A DNA stretch of 44,557 bases from an uncultured Bacilli bacterium (GTDB lineage: Bacteria; Bacillota_I; Bacilli_A; RF39; UBA660). Under the pieces are notes generated by a model. The model was not told the DNA's origin. It saw nothing but the letters and a program-made list of their open reading frames with translations, and did no database searches. Numbering within the stretch: the stretch's first letter is position 1; each line of letters opens with the position of its first letter. Of the stretch, positions 33,639 to 42,608 are shown in pieces. The stretch covers positions 1-44,557 of the forward strand of contig CANQOH010000007.1 in the NCBI GenBank assembly GCA_947625425.1, given 5' to 3'. A program made the position numbers and the translations under genes.

Positions 33639-33857
33639 CTAACTTACTACTTTAAAACCTAATTCATCAATCTTAGAATTAATTATTTGATCATCTATTT
33701 CTTTTTCAGAAGTAATTACAGCTTCTTTTTTAGCTAGATTAACTTTTACTTTAGAGACACCATCAATACTTTCTAAAGCTTCAGTTACTTTTTTAACACA
33801 ATGATTACAATGCATTCCTTCAATATTAATTACTTTTTTAATTTTCTTACTAAACAT
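33639..33857 (-). CDS. Heavy-metal-associated (CopZ-like) protein
   Basis: A 72-residue single HMA domain (beta-alpha-beta-beta-alpha-beta) with the metal site GMHCNHC (Cys17, Cys20), like copper chaperones or the first domain of metal P-type ATPases. An N-terminal KKIKKV basic start is slightly longer than usual. It follows the second D,D-carboxypeptidase gene by 6 nt with a Shine-Dalgarno (AAGG) overlapping that gene's stop, so it is co-transcribed. No copA or copY is nearby, which leaves its metal (Cu+, or another soft metal) and partner open. Confidence 0.9.
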   Translation of the reverse strand: MFSKKIKKVINIEGMHCNHCVKKVTEALESIDGVSKVKVNLAKKEAVITSEKEIDDQIINSKIDELGFKVVS

Positions 33858-33863
33858 ATTTAT

Positions 33864-35066
33864 CTACCTTTCTAATTTCTTTCTCGTACATATTTTACCA
33901 ATACCTATAAATATTATAATAATTATTAAGATTATTGTCACTATTGGAATTATATTATCTTTAAGAAAAGATACAATATTAAAGTTTATATCATTTTGTA
34001 ATTTTATTTCTTCAGTTTTTAATAGATTATTATCATAATAATATTTAACTGTTCCTAAGACTTCATTCTTTTTATTTTTATAAGATATAGTATCTGCTCC
34101 TTCATAATCTATTTTAACTAAACTCTTATCATAATCACTTGGTAAATATAATTTGATATCTTCATTAGCTTTAATCTCATAAGTATCAGAATCACCATAT
34201 TTTACTTTAATAGTTTTAATAACATCATTTTTTTTAACAATAGCGATATTATTATAATTATTATCAATAAAATCTATTAAAGATAAAGCATCAATTACAT
34301 TATAAGATTTATTATCTATTCTTTCAGCATTTAATAAGACAATTAAATAATCATGAGCATTAGAAGTAAATAATGCACTAATACATACTCCAGCTTGTAA
34401 AGTAAAACCTGTTTTACTACCTAAGATTCTTGAAGTATTAATGCCACTACCACTATATGATTTTAAGGTTGAATAGACAGATAAATTATTAGATAAAGTA
34501 TATTGTTTAGTTGTATATATTTGTTTAAATAATGGGTTTTTAAAACAATATAATAATAGATTTAAGACATCTTTAGCACTACTTTGATGACCAGTAGCAT
34601 CTAGACCAGTTACATTAACATAATGAGTATTAGTTAAACCTAATTCAGTAGCTTTAGCATTCATCTTTTTAACAAAGTTATTTACTGATCCACTAGTTGA
34701 GACAGCTAAAGCGATTGTAGCATCAGCTCCAGATGGTAAGATAGAAGCATACAATAAGTCACGATAAGTTACGACATCCCCTACTTTTAAACCAGCTACA
34801 GAAGCATCCCATCTAACTTGATTTAACATATCTTCCGTAATTGTTACTTTCTCTTCTAAATCTTTAATATTTTCAATAGCAGTTATAGTTGTCATTATTT
34901 TAGTTAAAGAAGCAATACTTGTTACATCTTCACTATTCTTATCATAGATAACTTTTTCTTCTGTTAAATCATAAACAATAGCTTTTTTAGAATTAATTTC
35001 CGGAAAAGTTAGAGCTTTAACAGTAAAAGGAATTAATAAAAGTAATAATAAAATAAGCTTTTTCAT
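33864..35066 (-). CDS. Second D-alanyl-D-alanine carboxypeptidase, membrane anchored
   Basis: A 400-residue S11 peptidase: signal peptide (LILLLLLLIPFTVKA), SxxK in ASLTK (Ser53), second motif SGADATIALAVS and third motif KTG in GSKTGFTLQAG. A C-terminal membrane segment (IIPIVTIILIIIIIFIGIG) and basic end (CTRKKLER) anchor it. It resembles the carboxypeptidase at 25512-26711 in domain order but is a separate, diverged copy. I start at ATG 35066 behind AGAGGTG; the longer start (35120) has no ribosome site and would bury the signal peptide. Confidence 0.9.
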   Translation of the reverse strand: MKKLILLLLLLIPFTVKALTFPEINSKKAIVYDLTEEKVIYDKNSEDVTSIASLTKIMTTITAIENIKDLEEKVTITEDMLNQVRWDASVAGLKVGDVVTYRDLLYASILPSGADATIALAVSTSGSVNNFVKKMNAKATELGLTNTHYVNVTGLDATGHQSSAKDVLNLLLYCFKNPLFKQIYTTKQYTLSNNLSVYSTLKSYSGSGINTSRILGSKTGFTLQAGVCISALFTSNAHDYLIVLLNAERIDNKSYNVIDALSLIDFIDNNYNNIAIVKKNDVIKTIKVKYGDSDTYEIKANEDIKLYLPSDYDKSLVKIDYEGADTISYKNKKNEVLGTVKYYYDNNLLKTEEIKLQNDINFNIVSFLKDNIIPIVTIILIIIIIFIGIGKICTRKKLER

Positions 35067-35104
35067 AAGACACCTCTTATCTTTTAACATTAATATTTTA
35101 ACAT

Positions 35105-35143
35105 AAAAAAAGTAGACCATAAATAGTTTTATTATCTACTTTT
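35105..35143 (-). terminator. Terminator after the AbrB/MraZ-like gene
   Basis: A 9-bp stem AAAAGTAGA/TCTACTTTT with an 18-nt loop and six T on the minus strand; the long loop makes it less sure. Confidence 0.6.
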
Positions 35144-35146
35144 AGT

Positions 35147-35629
35147 TTATTTAATAAGACTTCTTAAATTCTTAGTTTTAATATATATTTCTTTAGAAGG
35201 ATATAAGTCTAAGTGATAGCCATTACCGACAGCATAAACTGAATCAGTTATGTTTAAATTTCTTATTGGAACTTGTTCAATAGTTATTTTACCTAATTTA
35301 GATACTTCTTCACGGGAGATAGCTAACATACCAAAAAAGATTCTCTGATAATCATAATAATCTTTGTAAGATACACGACCATCTTGACGTGCTAGATCTA
35401 GATTCTTTTTAAAACGTTCTAATCGTTCTTCAAATTCTTGAAGACGCATAATAATTAATTTCATACGACCTAAATGATCTTTTACTTCAGGTATTTTAGG
35501 TAATGATACACCATAGATAAGACCTACTTGATCACTAGGTTTAGCATAAGTATATTCAGGTAAAATAATTTGTCTTCCTTTACTTACTTTAATTAAACCT
35601 TCACCAACTATTTCTTTTTCAGCAAACAT
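35147..35629 (-). CDS. Possible AbrB/MraZ-like regulator with helical insert
   Basis: The 160-residue protein has a short N-terminal beta part (GEGLIKVSKGRQIILPEYTY, 10-29) resembling the GR(l/v)xxP strand-turn of AbrB/SpoVT/MraZ swapped-hairpin domains. A central, highly charged helical part (about 52-90, a likely coiled coil) and a second beta part follow: GKITIEQVPIRNLNITDSVY then GNGYHLDLYPSKEIY, again like the C-terminal strand of such domains (LxLYPxxEW in MraZ). This is fold reasoning, not a confident match. It has a strong own promoter with a perfect palindrome across the -10 box, as expected for a self-repressing regulator. Confidence 0.45.
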   Translation of the reverse strand: MFAEKEIVGEGLIKVSKGRQIILPEYTYAKPSDQVGLIYGVSLPKIPEVKDHLGRMKLIIMRLQEFEERLERFKKNLDLARQDGRVSYKDYYDYQRIFFGMLAISREEVSKLGKITIEQVPIRNLNITDSVYAVGNGYHLDLYPSKEIYIKTKNLRSLIK

Positions 35630-35647
35630 AGCTAATCCCCCTTTCTA

Positions 35648-35666
35648 CAAGTTAAATATTTTAACT
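35648..35666. promoter_or_regulatory. Palindromic operator candidate over the -10 box
   Basis: AAGTTAAA TAT TTTAACTT, a perfect 8-bp inverted repeat with a 3-nt centre (35648-35666), covers the -10 box of the promoter at 35656-35684. Likely repressor site; the regulator may be the gene product itself. Confidence 0.5.
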
Positions 35667-35684
35667 TATGGGGAATTTATTGTC
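35656..35684 (-). promoter_or_regulatory. Promoter of the AbrB/MraZ-like gene
   Basis: TTGACA (35684-35679), 17-nt spacer, TAAAAT (35661-35656) on the minus strand, followed by a GGGGG ribosome site. Confidence 0.85.
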
Positions 35685-35694
35685 AAAAATACAT

Positions 35695-36195
35695 CTATTC
35701 TTGATACTTAATATTTTCAAGATTTAGTAATTGCTTTTTTATATTTAAACCGACTCTAAAACCAGTTAATTTATTATTTTGTCCTAGGATACGATGACAG
35801 GGAATTAAGATTAATAATGGATTCTTACCTATTGCATGACCTATAGTTTGACAAGACATACGAGATACATTATTTTTCTTAAGATAAATATTACATATAT
35901 CTTTATAAGTCATACTTTGACCATAAGGAATATCTTTTAATATGGACCATATTTCTTTTTGAAACTTAGTACCTTCTAATTCATAAGGTATATTAATGTT
36001 AGGTATTTCGTGATTAAAATACAGATCAAAATATTTAATACATAGTTTAAAAATAGCTAAGTTATTATCTATTAAATAGTTATTATTATCTAATTCATTT
36101 TCTAATATTATTTTATTTAGATAAGTTCCATTACTGATAAAGACTAAATTACCGATGGGAGACTTATATAAATATTTATATAATTGTTTATTCAT
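35695..36195 (-). CDS. ogt: Methylated-DNA-protein-cysteine S-methyltransferase
   Basis: Suicidal DNA repair enzyme that removes alkyl groups from O6-guanine onto its own Cys. The 166 residues have the N-terminal Ogt part and the C-terminal DNA-binding domain with FQKEIWSILKDIPYGQSMTYKDI and the active-site motif IPCHRILG (Cys133). About 10 residues (KKNNVSRMSC) differ from the usual spacing before GHAIGKNP. The only usable start is the ATG at 36195, which has no Shine-Dalgarno: it follows straight after the T run of the terminator of the upstream gene. The window shows no other promoter, so it may depend on read-through or a leaderless start. Confidence 0.9.
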   Translation of the reverse strand: MNKQLYKYLYKSPIGNLVFISNGTYLNKIILENELDNNNYLIDNNLAIFKLCIKYFDLYFNHEIPNINIPYELEGTKFQKEIWSILKDIPYGQSMTYKDICNIYLKKNNVSRMSCQTIGHAIGKNPLLILIPCHRILGQNNKLTGFRVGLNIKKQLLNLENIKYQE

Positions 36196-36202
36196 ATAAG
36201 AG

Positions 36203-36224
36203 AAAAAAAGACTTATTAAGTCTT
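36203..36224 (-). terminator. Terminator after the thioredoxin-like gene
   Basis: A 7-bp stem AAGACTT/AAGTCTT (36208-36214 with 36218-36224), 3-nt loop, seven T on the minus strand. It overlaps the stop codon of the thioredoxin-like gene and ends 8 nt before the ogt ATG. Confidence 0.75.
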
Positions 36225-36780
36225 ATTTCTTTAATTTACGATAGATAATAATACCAATAAATACTACTAAGAAACCAACTATGGCACCAATTAAGAACCA
36301 TGGAGGATTAGATTCTTCATATTCTACTTGTTTAATTATATCTTTATTATCTTCTAAACAAGCAGATATATCTTCATTATTTTGAATTTTATTAACTAAG
36401 TTACAATATACATTATGTTTTTGATATTCAGTAATAGTTTTTTCTAAGTCTTCTTTAACTTCATCATTATAACCAATAAAGTAATTAGAACCTATAATAA
36501 TTAAAGGATATTTATCTTGAGTAATATTTAATTTTTCTTTTAAAGTATTAATTGTATCTTTATGATCTTTATTATTTAAATATGTTACTTTAATATTTAC
36601 TTTATCTTCAAGATAGTCATTTAAATAGTCTTTAGCTTCAGTACATTCTTTACAATTATCTTTAGCGAAGATAAAGACTTCTAATGCTTCATATGTATCA
36701 GCATTAGTAGCAATAGCTTTAGTAGTTAAAGGAAGTAATAGTAGCATAATAATTATGATATAAGATAATATTTTTTTCAT
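36223..36780 (-). CDS. Membrane-tethered thioredoxin/glutaredoxin-like protein
   Basis: A 185-residue protein with an N-terminal signal or anchor (LSYIIIIMLLLLPLTT), a thioredoxin-fold domain with a CxxC (CKEC, Cys43 and Cys46) in VFIFAKDNCKECTEAKDYL, the cis-Pro region KYPLIIIGSNYFIGYN, and a C-terminal membrane segment (WFLIGAIVGFLVVFIGIIIYR) with a basic cytosolic tail. The catalytic domain should face outside. Two further Cys (near 137 and 148: VYCNL, SACLE) may form a second pair. It follows the surface-protein gene; a hairpin in between may reduce read-through. It could act in disulfide exchange on exported proteins. Confidence 0.8.
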   Translation of the reverse strand: MKKILSYIIIIMLLLLPLTTKAIATNADTYEALEVFIFAKDNCKECTEAKDYLNDYLEDKVNIKVTYLNNKDHKDTINTLKEKLNITQDKYPLIIIGSNYFIGYNDEVKEDLEKTITEYQKHNVYCNLVNKIQNNEDISACLEDNKDIIKQVEYEESNPPWFLIGAIVGFLVVFIGIIIYRKLKK

Positions 36781-36804
36781 AGTTTTTCTCCTTTCTAAGT
36801 TAGA

Positions 36805-36830
36805 GAAAGGTGTGATTGCTCACACCCTTT
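36805..36830. terminator. Hairpin between the large surface protein and the thioredoxin-like gene
   Basis: A G+C-rich stem GGTGTGA/TCACACC (36809-36826) with a 4-nt loop, extended by AAA/TTT; the minus-strand tail TTTCTCT is a weak T run. It may be a partial terminator or an mRNA-stability element. Confidence 0.5.
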
Positions 36831-36847
36831 TAATTCTATTCTTTTAT

Positions 36848-39800
36848 TTATTGTACAACATCATTAAAGTCTGCGCCAGTATCTGTTTTATGTTGCTTCT
36901 TGCAATTTTCATAGAAGTTGGTAAAATCATCAAGGCTTAAAAGTTTTTTTGGTTCGTCAAGAGTTGTCTTACCTATTTCTGAAAATTCAAGTTTGATATA
37001 GTTATTTGAATAACTTGTGCTATTTTCGTTATCTTCAGTTCTATTAATAGTAAAATTATTTACTGTTTCAACTTTTTGTAAGTATTTTTCAGTAGCATCT
37101 AAAACTACTTTTAATTCTACAGTATCTGAAACATCATTTTTATTAGAGCTTTGAGTTTCTTCACTATCATCATATTTTTCTGAAGATATATAGTTATCAT
37201 TTAAATATGAAACTAGTTTCTCATGACTTAATTTTACTTTGTATGTATGAGGATCAGATTCTTTTGTAACTGTATCAATTGCATAAACAGAATCTTTGAT
37301 TGTTGCTTTTAAGACATCTTGAAGTAAATTAATTTCATGAACACCTATACCCTTATGTTGAATAAAGTTTGTAAATACCCAACCATTAGCATTTGGACGG
37401 CAAGAATTTTCACCAAATGTACAAGTCACACCTTCACCTTTTTTAGTAACGACAATACTTGCTGGGCCAACATGACTAGGTAAAACACTACTTACTTTAA
37501 AACTATATTCTTTTTCATTGTCATCTTTTGTTATTAAAGTTAAAGCTTTCTCTTTATCATATTCATATTTAAACTTATCTTTTACACCCATGATAGATGT
37601 ATCTTTGGAAACTGTAAGATTAATAGCATCAGCGGTATTTTTTGCAGCTTCATTTATTACTTCTTCTAAAGTTTTAGTATTATTATAATCAATTGTGTAA
37701 TTGGCAACAGCATACTCATCACTTTCACTACCATCTACATCAACTGATATTTTATATATTTTATTTCCTCCAGTAATTTTAGCAGCTTTAATTGCTTCTA
37801 GATTTAACTTCATAGTTGATGCATTACTTACAGTAGCTATTCCATCATCAGTATCAGAACTGTATTTAACTGTTGTTTCTTTACCAGTAGGATCAGTTAT
37901 TTTTACTTCTGAAATATTATTTTTAAAATTAGTTGAATTAATATTTACTGGTATTGAGAATTTACCATTTTCACTTGGCATTATAGTTTCATTTAAACTT
38001 CCAACTGTATATGATACTTGTGGGTCTGTTTGAAGTTCGCCAATTTCAATATCTAGATTTTTACTTATAACAGTTGATTCACTTATTTCTTTTGAATGAT
38101 CTGATTTATCAAGTAAAGTTTTGCTTTCTTGTTCTGCTTTTTTCTTTTGAGCTTCAAAAGTTTCTTTAAATACTCCATCTTGTTGTGATAATAAATCTGA
38201 TATTTTATTTTCTCCGTCTGATTTTTTTACTACTCCAAATATTCCAGTATATTGTTGTCCTTCAACGTCCATTGGAATTGTTACTCTATATCCATCACTA
38301 AAATGAGTGTAGTAACTTTGAACTTTGTCAGGACTATCTGGTAATTCAAATGAATCTACTTTTGTTCCATTTGTATTTACACCATCATTATTATCGTTTT
38401 CATTTTTAGACCAACCATCAAAGACATATGTATGTCCATTTTTAATTTGAGCTGCAATGAAGAAATGTAGTCTAGTTTGTTCATTCATTTTGAAATAGTA
38501 TTGAGTTGATGGAGGAGTAATAGTGTCTCCTTTTGCAAAATATTTATGTACAATTAGGTTTGTTCTAGAATCTCTAAAATAGAATTTATAGTAATCCCCA
38601 TTTTCGCTATTTAAATAGTAGTGTGTATGGTTAGTTTGGGATAAGAAATCTGGTGGATTTACTGTTTCATATTTAATCATATCCTGATAAGTTTGCTTTA
38701 GTGCTCCATTTTCGTCTATGAAGTCTTGATAATATTGATGAGTTTCTGGATTCTTAAAATCGTCTTCTGTGTATTTTCCTGTTTTAGAATGAACTATTCT
38801 TTGATAATTATCAACTTTTCTCAAGTTAACGTTTTTTACACTTATATTCCCTTTACCACATATTGTTGGATAATGATAAGATTCTTTATTAGTTTTACCT
38901 TCTAAATCCATATATTTTATATCTTCTCCAACAAATGTACCAGATACATCAAATGCTGTATCTTGACTACCTAGAGCAGTTACATTTATAGCCGTTACAT
39001 TTGCACCAGCATCAACAGTTATTGCTCTGGTTGCACCTTTTATTTTAATATTTTTAAATGTTACGTTTCCATTTTTTACTTCAATAACCGGAGTTTTGTC
39101 TTTTTCTCCTTCTTCTGTTTGTTCAGTGTCACTTATTGTTACTGGTTCTCCAGCTTTTAATGATTCTATAGTAATATTACGTTTGGCATTTGAAAGATCA
39201 ATTACTAATGTATGCTTACTATCAGCATTTTCATCTCCTAGTTCAAAGTCTTTCTTTATGTATATTTCTGTTACTTTGATGTTGGCTAGTGCATCTTTTA
39301 ATTCTTTTTCTGAGCTAACCACCGCTGCACTAGAGTCGAATTCAAATGTATATGTTGGATTTGTAACTTTGTTTCCTTTATCGTCTATTAATGTCACGTT
39401 TTCTTCTGTACTTCCAATAATTAATTGGAAAGTTGAGTTTGGTCCTGATGCTAATGAACTTAATGTTACTTCTTTATCTTTATCAACACCACCAAGAAGA
39501 CCATCATATAACTCTTTTGCTCCATCTTGAATCTTTTTCTTCAAATCATCGAAGCCTTCAGGTTTAGAAGCCGTATTTAATATACTCATCGTTGCTGGGC
39601 CTTGATTGTTAAATACTTTTGAATGTTCTTCATTAACTTTTAAAGTTATTTCTTTAACATCACCTTTTAATAATACATAAGCCATTGTACCAGGAATACT
39701 AGTTGTATTCATTAAATCAACAGTAGCTTCTTTATTCTTTACTTTAATTTTAATATTTTTATTATTTGATTCATCTGGAACTAATTCTATTTCACCATCG

Positions 39801-42592
39801 AAATTAGATGAATTAGAACTTGAAGAATCGTTTAGATCGGTTATAACATCGGTAACAAATTTATCTGAATTTAAATTCCAATGAGAAGTTAAATTAAGAG
39901 CTCCTTCATATATCATATCTTCTGTTACTGATATATTATTATCTATTTTTGTACCATCACTAGATGTGAAATATGCTAATTGACGATATGGTTTTAATTC
40001 CTCTTCAATAGATTCGTTTTGTTCTTCTTTTAATTTATTTAATATTTCTGTTGGAATTGGTTCGCCGATATAAATGCTAACATTGTCTTCAGTTACACCA
40101 TTGATTTTTACTTCCTCTGCAGGCAGAAAAGTTAATTTGCTGTAATCAATTGTTTCTTCATATGGTATATAATTTTTTTCATCACCATCAAAGTCGATTT
40201 TGTATTTGAAAGTTTTATCATCTTGATCTTTTAATTTTATTAAAGCAACAATAAAACCATTTTGATAGTCCTCTTCTGTAGGTTTTACAGGGTTTTTCCA
40301 TTCACCTGATTCATTTTTAAATTGAACTGTCCATTTGTTAGATAATTCTGGATATTCTTCTTTGCTAGGTCCTTCAATCTTAAGAACAACATAATAACCT
40401 GTTGTAGAATTAAATCCTGCAGCTTCGTTTATTGTTTGCTCTTTAACCTTTCCTTCTAGATTATATGCTACAGATACGCTTCCATTAGTGACGTTAATAT
40501 CACCAGCATTTTCAGCTTTATAGCCGTATGTTTCCTCTAATGTAGTCCTATCTGTCTCAGTTAAATCACTTTCATCGTCTTTACTATCAATAACTTTAAC
40601 TTCTGTCATTCCACTTTCCTTTTGGAATTTTAAATCTGACCAGTCAATGGTTATAGTATACGGAGCATAAGTTTTACCATCGTCATCAAAATCAATTGTT
40701 ATAGTAAATTTTTTAGATGACCCTACTTTAAATGGATTTATGTATTTTAGTACATATATTTCACTATTTTCACCAAAATCAGCTTGTGTAATCTTGTTGT
40801 TCTCGCCATTACCTTCTTCTAAAACTTCATCTTTATCATGTAAGAATACTACTGTTTGAGAAGTTGATCCTGAAGATTCTGCCTTTTTTATTTTAAATCC
40901 TAAATAATAATCATTAGCAGCTGTTGTAAAAGGATTATTGCTATTGTCCCATTCATCATCAAAAATAGGAATGAATCCACTTACTTTAATCAAATCTGGA
41001 TTTAAAGGATCTACTGTAGAATGTGTTTCATAATCATCTCCAGGTTCCCAACCATTCCAATTACCTTCAAGGTCACCAGAAATGGTATCAAGATCTGATA
41101 CTTCCACTATAGAACTCTTTTCAAATGTAACTCCACTGTAATCTATTGTATAGGTTCTAGGGAAATATTTATTTTTGTTACCATCTAAATCAATCGTAAT
41201 TGTAATTTTACATTCTTCATTGCTTTTATTTGTAACACAACTACTATCTTTTGCTATTCTTTGTAATATTGTTAAATTACCACTATCATCAAATTCTGAT
41301 TCTTGGAATGTTTTTTCTTGGCCAGTAGTACCTACTTTAGCTTTAACTAATGCTTTTTTATCAGTATTATTTTCTAGTAATATTGTAAAATCAAAATAAT
41401 AGCCATCAGCTTGGGCAGCACCATAAACACTATCATTAATTTTTTGTTCTACTAGTGTGCCTTTTAATTTATAAGTAAATGGATTATTTTCTTCTTTCTC
41501 TAATTTAGGTTGTCCTGTTTCACCATTTTCATCTTTATTCTTAGTAGAATCGTAACCCCATTCATTTTTTAAAGTATTTTTATCTTTGTCGCTAGCTCCA
41601 GTTAAATTGATTTCTTTGGCTTTAGATTCTCCTTGGAATTCTAACCCAGAATAATCGATTGTATATGTAGTCTCGCCATATTCTGTTTTATCACCATCTA
41701 AATCGACTGTTATGGTTATTTTATCATTTTCATTTTCCCCCGGTATTGACCAAACGACTAATACTCCTGGAGTTTGTCCTTCAGATGCAGTTGCCATAAC
41801 TGCACTAGGTTTAACATCAAAATCTTTACCTAATACTTTTGTTTCTTTATCCTCATTAATAGTTACAACTGTTTCATTAGTAGCATTAGGTACTTCAATT
41901 ACAAATGGTAGATAGTAACCAGTTTTATCAGCACCTGTGAAGCCACCTTTAGTGATTTCATAGTGGAACATTAAACCTGTTAATTTCCCTGTTTCTTCAT
42001 TATATGTAAGTTTTTCATCATCTTTATCGCCATATAATTTTGTTTGACCATTAAATCCAAATGTAGTTGTTAAACCACTTTTATATTCATTTTTCTTTAA
42101 AGTATTCTCGTCAAATTTGATTTCGGCTTTTGAAATTTCAGCATAATATTTGTAATCGATATATTTAATATCAATTGTTTTGTTATCATCTAATTCCAAT
42201 TTTTCTTTACCAACGTAATTATCTGATGTTTCCCATCCCTCAAATTCTAGTGTTTCATCGTTTACTTTTCTTTCAATTTGAAATATTGACATTTTAGTTA
42301 AAGAAGCACTCGGATTTTTTTCATCAAAATCACTTAGTTGTATACTTCTAGAAGCGAGCATAATATCACTTGTATCTATACCATTATTTGTTGATGATGA
42401 ATAATGATTTGTAAAAACATAATTTCCAATTATAAATGCAGATTCAACATCATATTCCAATGCATCAAGTTCATCTCCTAATTCTTTGAGTGTCATTTGT
42501 CTAGCATTAACTAATGTAATATGAGCTGATAGCAAAAGAATTATAAATAAAAAGTATTTAATTATATTTTGTTTTAAACTATTATTTTTCAT
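36848..42592 (-). CDS. Giant secreted modular surface protein (1914 residues)
   Basis: A signal peptide (IIKYFLFIILLLSAHITLVNA) precedes a long extracellular protein. Four similar modules of about 165 residues end near residues 320, 490, 655 and 820 in the shared block (I/V)D(L/F)DG..xxY...(Y/E)TIDYS, and a fifth copy of the block sits near 1635. DxDxDG-like acidic patterns in the block may bind Ca2+. About 1130-1257 has the repeated short strands and NVT/GNV pattern of a beta-helix (pectate-lyase-like). About 1330-1444 resembles an InlB-type beta-grasp repeat (FRDSRTNLIVHKYF...HTYVFDGWSKN). The C-terminus (DTGADFNDVVQ) lacks an LPXTG, membrane anchor or S-layer motif, so attachment is unclear. 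It follows the Big_2 gene by 16 nt, in one operon. Confidence 0.85.
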   Translation of the reverse strand: MKNNSLKQNIIKYFLFIILLLSAHITLVNARQMTLKELGDELDALEYDVESAFIIGNYVFTNHYSSSTNNGIDTSDIMLASRSIQLSDFDEKNPSASLTKMSIFQIERKVNDETLEFEGWETSDNYVGKEKLELDDNKTIDIKYIDYKYYAEISKAEIKFDENTLKKNEYKSGLTTTFGFNGQTKLYGDKDDEKLTYNEETGKLTGLMFHYEITKGGFTGADKTGYYLPFVIEVPNATNETVVTINEDKETKVLGKDFDVKPSAVMATASEGQTPGVLVVWSIPGENENDKITITVDLDGDKTEYGETTYTIDYSGLEFQGESKAKEINLTGASDKDKNTLKNEWGYDSTKNKDENGETGQPKLEKEENNPFTYKLKGTLVEQKINDSVYGAAQADGYYFDFTILLENNTDKKALVKAKVGTTGQEKTFQESEFDDSGNLTILQRIAKDSSCVTNKSNEECKITITIDLDGNKNKYFPRTYTIDYSGVTFEKSSIVEVSDLDTISGDLEGNWNGWEPGDDYETHSTVDPLNPDLIKVSGFIPIFDDEWDNSNNPFTTAANDYYLGFKIKKAESSGSTSQTVVFLHDKDEVLEEGNGENNKITQADFGENSEIYVLKYINPFKVGSSKKFTITIDFDDDGKTYAPYTITIDWSDLKFQKESGMTEVKVIDSKDDESDLTETDRTTLEETYGYKAENAGDINVTNGSVSVAYNLEGKVKEQTINEAAGFNSTTGYYVVLKIEGPSKEEYPELSNKWTVQFKNESGEWKNPVKPTEEDYQNGFIVALIKLKDQDDKTFKYKIDFDGDEKNYIPYEETIDYSKLTFLPAEEVKINGVTEDNVSIYIGEPIPTEILNKLKEEQNESIEEELKPYRQLAYFTSSDGTKIDNNISVTEDMIYEGALNLTSHWNLNSDKFVTDVITDLNDSSSSNSSNFDGEIELVPDESNNKNIKIKVKNKEATVDLMNTTSIPGTMAYVLLKGDVKEITLKVNEEHSKVFNNQGPATMSILNTASKPEGFDDLKKKIQDGAKELYDGLLGGVDKDKEVTLSSLASGPNSTFQLIIGSTEENVTLIDDKGNKVTNPTYTFEFDSSAAVVSSEKELKDALANIKVTEIYIKKDFELGDENADSKHTLVIDLSNAKRNITIESLKAGEPVTISDTEQTEEGEKDKTPVIEVKNGNVTFKNIKIKGATRAITVDAGANVTAINVTALGSQDTAFDVSGTFVGEDIKYMDLEGKTNKESYHYPTICGKGNISVKNVNLRKVDNYQRIVHSKTGKYTEDDFKNPETHQYYQDFIDENGALKQTYQDMIKYETVNPPDFLSQTNHTHYYLNSENGDYYKFYFRDSRTNLIVHKYFAKGDTITPPSTQYYFKMNEQTRLHFFIAAQIKNGHTYVFDGWSKNENDNNDGVNTNGTKVDSFELPDSPDKVQSYYTHFSDGYRVTIPMDVEGQQYTGIFGVVKKSDGENKISDLLSQQDGVFKETFEAQKKKAEQESKTLLDKSDHSKEISESTVISKNLDIEIGELQTDPQVSYTVGSLNETIMPSENGKFSIPVNINSTNFKNNISEVKITDPTGKETTVKYSSDTDDGIATVSNASTMKLNLEAIKAAKITGGNKIYKISVDVDGSESDEYAVANYTIDYNNTKTLEEVINEAAKNTADAINLTVSKDTSIMGVKDKFKYEYDKEKALTLITKDDNEKEYSFKVSSVLPSHVGPASIVVTKKGEGVTCTFGENSCRPNANGWVFTNFIQHKGIGVHEINLLQDVLKATIKDSVYAIDTVTKESDPHTYKVKLSHEKLVSYLNDNYISSEKYDDSEETQSSNKNDVSDTVELKVVLDATEKYLQKVETVNNFTINRTEDNENSTSYSNNYIKLEFSEIGKTTLDEPKKLLSLDDFTNFYENCKKQHKTDTGADFNDVVQ
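40130..41670 (-). repeat. Four diverged ~500-bp protein modules in the giant surface gene
   Basis: Copies of the block encoding YTIDYSG-like sequence lie at about 41633-41668, 41119-41161, 40621-40666 and 40130-40165, evenly spaced near 500 bp (about 165 residues). The nucleotide sequences have diverged, so duplication is old. A lone fifth copy lies at about 37683-37706. Confidence 0.7.
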
Positions 42593-42608
42593 TTTAATTT
42601 ACTCCTTT

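Noticed and set aside
33639..33857. Part of a copper efflux operon
   Set aside because: No copA, copY or csoR lies next to it; the neighbour is a D,D-carboxypeptidase.
37701..38033. Plus-strand frames within the giant surface gene
   Set aside because: All lie antisense to a continuous 1914-codon frame with good signal peptide and ribosome site.
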